Origin: Anaerolineae bacterium
Lineage (GTDB): Bacteria > Chloroflexota > Anaerolineae > Anaerolineales > Villigracilaceae
Assembly: GCA_003158885.1 (NCBI GenBank)
Contig: PMLN01000209.1
Coordinates: 2,380 to 10,829 of the forward strand
Direction: 5' to 3'
Length of the DNA stretch: 8,450 nucleotides
A model generated the notes under the pieces. The model was given only the letters and a program-made list of their open reading frames with translations. It did not search any database and was not told the origin of the DNA. Positions 5,585 to 8,450 of the stretch are shown here, piece by piece. Made by a program: the position numbers and the translations under genes. Numbering within the stretch: position 1 is the first letter of the stretch; each line of letters opens with the position of its first letter.

Positions 5585-7549
5585 TTAAATCTCCTCCGGC
5601 ATATGTCCGTGCTCGTGTTCATACGCCAATATTTGTGAATTGTAAATTTCCGCATAGATCGGTTCATTTTCCATTAAGTCAGCGTGCTTGCCCTGGGCAA
5701 CCACCTTGCCTTTATCCAACACGAGGATTTTATCGGCGCTCATCACGGTGCTGATGCGCTGTGCGATCACGAACGATGTGCGGTTCTCCATCAGCTTGTC
5801 GAGCGCGGCTTGGATTAACGATTCGGTGGTGAGGTCCACGCTGGAAGTTGAATCGTCGAGGATCAAAATGCGCGGATCGAGCAATAACGCACGTGCAATC
5901 GCGACGCGCTGTTTCTGTCCGCCGCTGAGCGTGGTGCCGCGCTCACCGACGTGTGTGTTGTAACCATCGGGAAAGGACATGATGAAATCATGTGCTTGCG
6001 CGGCTTTTGCCGCGGCAATGATATCTTCCTCGCTGGCATCCGAGCGTCCAAAGGCGATGTTCTCGCGCACGGTTCCGCTGAACAATGTGGTTTCCTGTAA
6101 CACGATGCCAATCTGTTTGCGCAAGGATTCGATCTTGATGTCGCGCAGGTCATGGCCATCCATCGTGATCCTGCCATCGGTGGGATCATAGAAGCGCGGC
6201 AGCAGGTTGATGATGGTGCTTTTACCGGAGCCGGTCGCGCCCAGCAATGCGATCCGTTCGCCGGGTTTCGCCTCGAAGGTCACTTCGCTTAAGACCGGCT
6301 CGCCTCCGTGGAAATAGCGGAAGGTCACGTTCTCGAATTTGACCTCGCCTTTAACGGATGGCAATTCAAGCGCGCCGGGCTTATCTACAATGTCGGATTT
6401 GGCATCCAGAATTTCGAAGATGCGATCCGCTGAAGCGGCGGCTTGACCGAACTGCGTGATGATGAATCCAAGCTGTGCGACCGGGAAGAACAGGTAGATC
6501 AAATACAGCGAGAATTCCTGCCAATCGCCGAGTGTCAAAGCTCCGGCGATGATCTGCTTGCCGCCTACATAAAGGATGGCAGCCTGACCGAGGTTGGCGA
6601 TCAGGAAGATCATTGGGAACAGGAATGTGAACAGCTTCGAGACCGAGATGGCCTGGTTCATCAGGTTATCTGCGGCGCCGCGGAATTTTGCTTGTTCCTG
6701 TTTCTCGCGCGTAAAAGCTTGAATGACCTTAATACCAGCCAGGTTTTCCTGCAGAATGGTGTTCAACGCGGAAAGTTTGATTTGCACTTTCTTGAACAGC
6801 GGCTGGGCGGCGCTGCCAAAAATAAAAAACAAGACGAGCGCCACTGGCAGGATAGGCATCGCAGTCCAGGCCAGCGGAACATTGGTGGAGAACAGGATGA
6901 TGATCGTACCTGTCAAAAGGATGAGCGCGCCGACCAGTTGCAGCAAACCCTGACCGATAAACAGCCGCAGTTTTTCTATGTCATCCGTGGCGCGGATCAT
7001 CAACTGTCCCGTCTGGTTTTGGTCGTGATACGAAAACGATAGCTTCTGAATCTTTGAGTATAGATCATTGCGCAAATCATAGGCCACGGACTGCGAGTTC
7101 TTTTCCGCCCAAAAGGCCTGCAGGAATGCGAAAACGCCGCGGAAGGCCGCAAAGACGAAAATGGCAGCGACAGACCAGATCAATGCCTGCGGTGCATGGG
7201 CCAGGTTCGCATTCAGTTGGGCAACGAGTTGATCTTTTGTCCAGGTTGCGGGAAAGCTCAGTTGGCTAAGGATTTTTGGAAGCGCCGCGCTCATGAATTG
7301 CTGTGGGATTTGATTTAGCGCCTGCAGGACCTGGGTGGCTATGTAGCCGTTGGTTACCGCGTTGATGATGTTTGCGATCAATGTCGGTATGGCTAATTGC
7401 GCCAGTGTGGCGATGACCAAAAAAAGATATGGCAGTGCGGCTTGGCGCCTGGCATGAGAGAGATATCTAAAGGACCGTCCTATTGCGCTGGCGGCGGGGC
7501 GCTTGGCGCCATTACGGCTGTAGGTGGGTCGGGACACGGTTGCTTGCAT
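5585..7549 (-). CDS. ABC exporter subunit with degenerate ATP site (BmrC/TM287-like half)
   Basis: The product has 654 residues from the chosen start: a six-helix exporter membrane domain followed by an ATPase domain. ATPase motifs are Walker A GATGSGKST at 437-445 (K443), Q-loop Q485, canonical LSGGQ at 541-545, Walker B ILILDD at 561-566 with D566 in place of the catalytic Glu, D-loop SSVD at 569-572, and Q597 in place of the switch His. Loss of both residues is the known signature of the degenerate half in TAP1-, BmrC- and TM287-type proteins, so it should pair with the downstream subunit. The TM1-TM2 loop is also long (about 62-121). The C-terminus ends in an alternating EHEHGHM tail. An in-frame ATG 33 nt further upstream (7582) was rejected: it lies inside the palindromic element at 7581-7670 and lacks a ribosome site, whereas the ATG at 7549 follows AAAGGA at 5 nt spacing. 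Confidence 0.93.
   Translation of the reverse strand: MQATVSRPTYSRNGAKRPAASAIGRSFRYLSHARRQAALPYLFLVIATLAQLAIPTLIANIINAVTNGYIATQVLQALNQIPQQFMSAALPKILSQLSFPATWTKDQLVAQLNANLAHAPQALIWSVAAIFVFAAFRGVFAFLQAFWAEKNSQSVAYDLRNDLYSKIQKLSFSYHDQNQTGQLMIRATDDIEKLRLFIGQGLLQLVGALILLTGTIIILFSTNVPLAWTAMPILPVALVLFFIFGSAAQPLFKKVQIKLSALNTILQENLAGIKVIQAFTREKQEQAKFRGAADNLMNQAISVSKLFTFLFPMIFLIANLGQAAILYVGGKQIIAGALTLGDWQEFSLYLIYLFFPVAQLGFIITQFGQAAASADRIFEILDAKSDIVDKPGALELPSVKGEVKFENVTFRYFHGGEPVLSEVTFEAKPGERIALLGATGSGKSTIINLLPRFYDPTDGRITMDGHDLRDIKIESLRKQIGIVLQETTLFSGTVRENIAFGRSDASEEDIIAAAKAAQAHDFIMSFPDGYNTHVGERGTTLSGGQKQRVAIARALLLDPRILILDDSTSSVDLTTESLIQAALDKLMENRTSFVIAQRISTVMSADKILVLDKGKVVAQGKHADLMENEPIYAEIYNSQILAYEHEHGHMPEEI
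5591..5597 (-). promoter_or_regulatory. Ribosome-binding site of the second exporter subunit, inside the first gene
   Basis: The minus strand reads GGAGGAG at 5597-5591, within the last codons of the upstream subunit, 9 nt before the ATG at 5581. A second ATG follows directly (5578-5576), but the spacing favours the first. The upstream stop and this ATG are 3 nt apart, so ribosomes ending one subunit can start the other. That would help keep the heterodimer at 1:1. Confidence 0.75.
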
Positions 7550-7554
7550 AAAGT

Positions 7555-7560
7555 TCCTTT
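7555..7560 (-). promoter_or_regulatory. Ribosome-binding site that fixes the start of the first exporter subunit
   Basis: The minus strand reads AAAGGA at 7560-7555, followed by 5 nt and the ATG at 7549. No comparable site precedes the alternative ATG at 7582. Confidence 0.75.
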
Positions 7561-7580
7561 CGTTAGAAACAATAAATGGC

Positions 7581-7670
7581 ATGTCGCTGCGAGGGTGCTC
7601 TTCCCGAAGCAGTCTCGTGATTTCAACAGGAGATTGCTTCGGGACGCTTAAGTGTCACTCGCAACGACAT
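7581..7670. repeat. 90-bp imperfect palindrome, probable dispersed REP/MITE-like element
   Basis: The two halves share two conserved blocks in inverted order. The outer block is ATGTCGyTGCGAG: ATGTCG at 7581-7586 and TGCGAG at 7588-7593, against CTCGCA at 7658-7663 and CGACAT at 7665-7670. The inner block is TCCCGAAGCArTCTC (7602-7616 against 7630-7644). The connecting parts differ (8 and 13 nt) and the loop is 13 nt. This block order resembles, from memory, palindromic repeats with GTCATTGCGAG and GAAGCAATCTC blocks scattered in many bacterial genomes. No flanking direct duplication is evident. It lies in the marR-exporter intergenic region, so it would fold in a read-through transcript and could act as attenuator, processing site or stabiliser. 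No T tract follows it in the direction of transcription. Confidence 0.72.
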
Positions 7671-7681
7671 TTGAATTTACG

Positions 7682-8128
7682 CTAACTTTGATCGAGCTTG
7701 CGCGCCGCTTCGGTCAGGACCACGAGCGCCTCTGCGGTTCTCTCGCGTTCCTTCTCGCTCAGGCCTTCTGCCAGTTGATCGATCCAGCGATAGCGTTCAC
7801 CGATTCCCTTTTCGATCATGGACTTGCCTTTGGCGGAAAGCCGGATGTTCTTGGCGCGCCGGTCGTGTGGGTCTTCGGTGCGCTCGATCAGCCCGGCCTG
7901 GACCAGGTTGTCCACGTGCTGGCTGGCGGCCGCGCTGGTGATCTCGAAGCGTTCGCTGATCTCCGAGAGGCCGCATGTGCCGCGGTAATACATTTGCATC
8001 AGGATGCTGAACTGTGGCATCGAAAGCCCGCTGGCCTTGGCGTGGTGTGACCAGCCGCGCATCGAGCGCTGGGCGGATATATCCACCCACGCACGGACAG
8101 CCTGCGTGAATTGATCGGGTTTGGTCAT
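7682..8128 (-). CDS. MarR-family transcriptional regulator
   Basis: The product has 148 residues, the normal MarR length. It has an N-terminal dimerisation helix (about 5-32), then a winged helix-turn-helix. SMPQFSILMQMYYRG at 36-50 and LSEISERFEI at 54-63 precede the recognition helix around TSAAASQHVDNLV at 64-76. The wing DPHDRRAKNIRLS at 86-98 carries the hallmark D-x-R-R pattern, and a C-terminal dimerisation helix covers about 112-147. MarR proteins bind palindromic operators as dimers, usually repress, and are released by small ligands or oxidation. One cysteine (C52) lies ahead of the HTH. The gene precedes the two exporter genes on the same strand with a 132-nt gap, the usual arrangement for a regulator controlling itself and an efflux pump. 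The start follows AGAAGG 8 nt upstream, which is itself part of the operator-like inverted repeat. Confidence 0.94.
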   Translation of the reverse strand: MTKPDQFTQAVRAWVDISAQRSMRGWSHHAKASGLSMPQFSILMQMYYRGTCGLSEISERFEITSAAASQHVDNLVQAGLIERTEDPHDRRAKNIRLSAKGKSMIEKGIGERYRWIDQLAEGLSEKERERTAEALVVLTEAARKLDQS

Positions 8129-8129
8129 G

Positions 8130-8162
8130 GTTAAGCCTTCTTTTTAGTTAAGAAGGCTTAAC
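8130..8162. promoter_or_regulatory. Perfect 13-bp inverted repeat: likely MarR autoregulatory operator
   Basis: GTTAAGCCTTCTT at 8130-8142 and AAGAAGGCTTAAC at 8150-8162 are perfect inverted copies around a 7-nt spacer. They form a 33-bp site with half-sites 20 bp apart. It starts 2 bp before the marR ATG, contains the marR Shine-Dalgarno, and reaches into the -10 region, so a bound dimer would block initiation. In RNA the same arms would form a 13-bp hairpin hiding the ribosome site. Confidence 0.82.
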
Positions 8163-8189
8163 TTTATACGCGAGTTATGTATTTGTCAA
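8161..8189 (-). promoter_or_regulatory. Promoter of marR (and possibly of the exporter operon)
   Basis: The minus strand has a perfect -35 TTGACA at 8189-8184. The -10 can be read as TATAAA (8168-8163, spacer 15 nt) or TAAAGT (8166-8161, spacer 17 nt). Transcription would start near 8153, inside the inverted repeat. No equally good promoter is visible in 7550-7681 ahead of the exporter genes, so this one may drive all three. Confidence 0.7.
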
Positions 8190-8294
8190 GAATGGGGAGG
8201 TTAGAGAAGTGTAAGAAAATATTAGATCCGAATTTGCAAATGGAAGTTAACAGCCTAACTGTGTGCATCCACTACGCTCTTTATTGGGAGGTGA

Positions 8295-8450
8295 TTACTT
8301 AATGACCCAAAGCCAAGAATCTCTAAAGGTACATGTATTAGCCCCGTTTGGTCCAGCACCAGTCATTATTCCCACGTAACCTGTTGCGTATACATTGTCT
8401 GTACCATAGTAAACGACGGTATCGTTTACTAAGAAAACAAACCTATTACT
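8295..8450 (-). CDS. C-terminal end of a probable secreted protein, LamG/concanavalin-like (runs off the right edge)
   Basis: The minus strand is open from base 8450 to the TAA at 8297-8295, giving 51 residues. They begin SNRFVFLVNDTVVYYG, continue through YATGYVGIMTGAGPNG, and end in FRDSWLWVIK. The alternation of short beta-strands with an F-x-V-N-x-T-V strand, a GYVGI strand and a final D-x-W-x-W strand is typical of the C-terminal part of LamG/concanavalin-like or DUF1080-type beta-sandwich domains. Such domains bind glycans or sit on surface or secreted proteins. One cysteine is present. The start, the rest of the domain and any signal peptide are outside the window, so the full identity is unknown. 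The 130 bp between this stop and the marR promoter hold only a 10-bp palindrome (ATTTGCAAAT, 8232-8241) and a weak 5-bp hairpin (8245-8260), with no convincing terminator. Confidence 0.65.
   Translation of the reverse strand, partial: SNRFVFLVNDTVVYYGTDNVYATGYVGIMTGAGPNGANTCTFRDSWLWVIK

Noticed and set aside
6443..7042. 199-codon plus-strand open frame
   Set aside because: It is antisense to the membrane domain of the exporter subunit, has a low-complexity charged composition (Q, E, D, R) typical of reversed hydrophobic coding sequence, and shows no ribosome site or recognisable domain.
7550..7582. 11-residue N-terminal extension of the first exporter subunit from the ATG at 7582
   Set aside because: That ATG lies within the palindromic element and has no ribosome-binding site. 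The ATG at 7549 has AAAGGA at good spacing.
8245..8260. Second operator-like site AGTTA-N6-TAACT upstream of the marR promoter
   Set aside because: Only 5 bp per arm and the internal order does not match the 13-bp marR operator, so chance is a sufficient explanation. As a terminator for the right-edge gene it lacks stem strength and a T tract.
1..8450. Search for tRNA, rRNA, CRISPR arrays, transposases, phage genes and toxin-antitoxin pairs
   Set aside because: No cloverleaf, repeat-spacer array, DDE or recombinase motif, or small paired toxin-antitoxin genes were seen. The only mobile-like item is the 90-bp palindrome.

Overview
The window reads as an ordinary chromosomal stretch of a free-living bacterium with mid-range GC content. 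Genes are tightly packed, and almost all lie on the minus strand. The gene set suggests Chloroflexota, perhaps Anaerolineae: a heterodimeric multidrug-type ABC exporter, a plant/animal-like molybdenum cofactor sulfurase homologue, a YwbE protein, and a dispersed palindrome with GAAGCA-rTCTC and TGCGAG blocks. This placement is inference, because no rRNA or marker gene is present. No tRNA, rRNA, CRISPR array, transposase or phage gene was seen.

Left part (1-747, minus strand): a DinB-fold protein overlaps by an ATGA junction the start of a YwbE-family gene that leaves the window at base 1. The AT-rich 167 bp upstream of the DinB gene hold a 10-bp inverted repeat.

Centre-left (748-3490): a class V aminotransferase resembling the N-terminal domain of Moco sulfurase (minus) and a CPA1-type Na+/H+ antiporter (plus) are transcribed divergently. 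Between them lie a TATAAT box for the aminotransferase, a TATACT box only 7 nt ahead of the antiporter ATG (probably a leaderless message), and a perfect 8-bp inverted repeat placed where it could serve both. A 14-bp hairpin at 3506-3536 ends the antiporter gene and also faces the convergent ABC operon.

Centre-right to right (3557-8189, minus strand): a MarR regulator is followed by two half-size ABC exporter subunits only 3 nt apart. The subunits are complementary: the first has a degenerate Walker B and switch residue but a canonical LSGGQ, and the second has a catalytic glutamate and histidine but an altered LSQGQ. They should form one asymmetric heterodimer with a single fully active ATP site. 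The MarR promoter carries a perfect 13-bp inverted repeat that covers the transcription start and ribosome-binding region, so autoregulation is likely. A 90-bp imperfect palindrome, probably a dispersed REP/MITE-like element, sits between marR and the exporter genes.

Right edge: after about 130 bp of AT-rich intergenic DNA (8163-8294) come the last 51 codons of another minus-strand gene. They resemble the closing strands of a LamG/concanavalin-like beta-sandwich domain.

Nothing here is clearly a new defence or biosynthetic system. The items most worth a second look are the regulatory layout of the MarR-exporter operon, the enlarged extracytoplasmic loops of both exporter subunits, and the stand-alone Moco-sulfurase-like protein.
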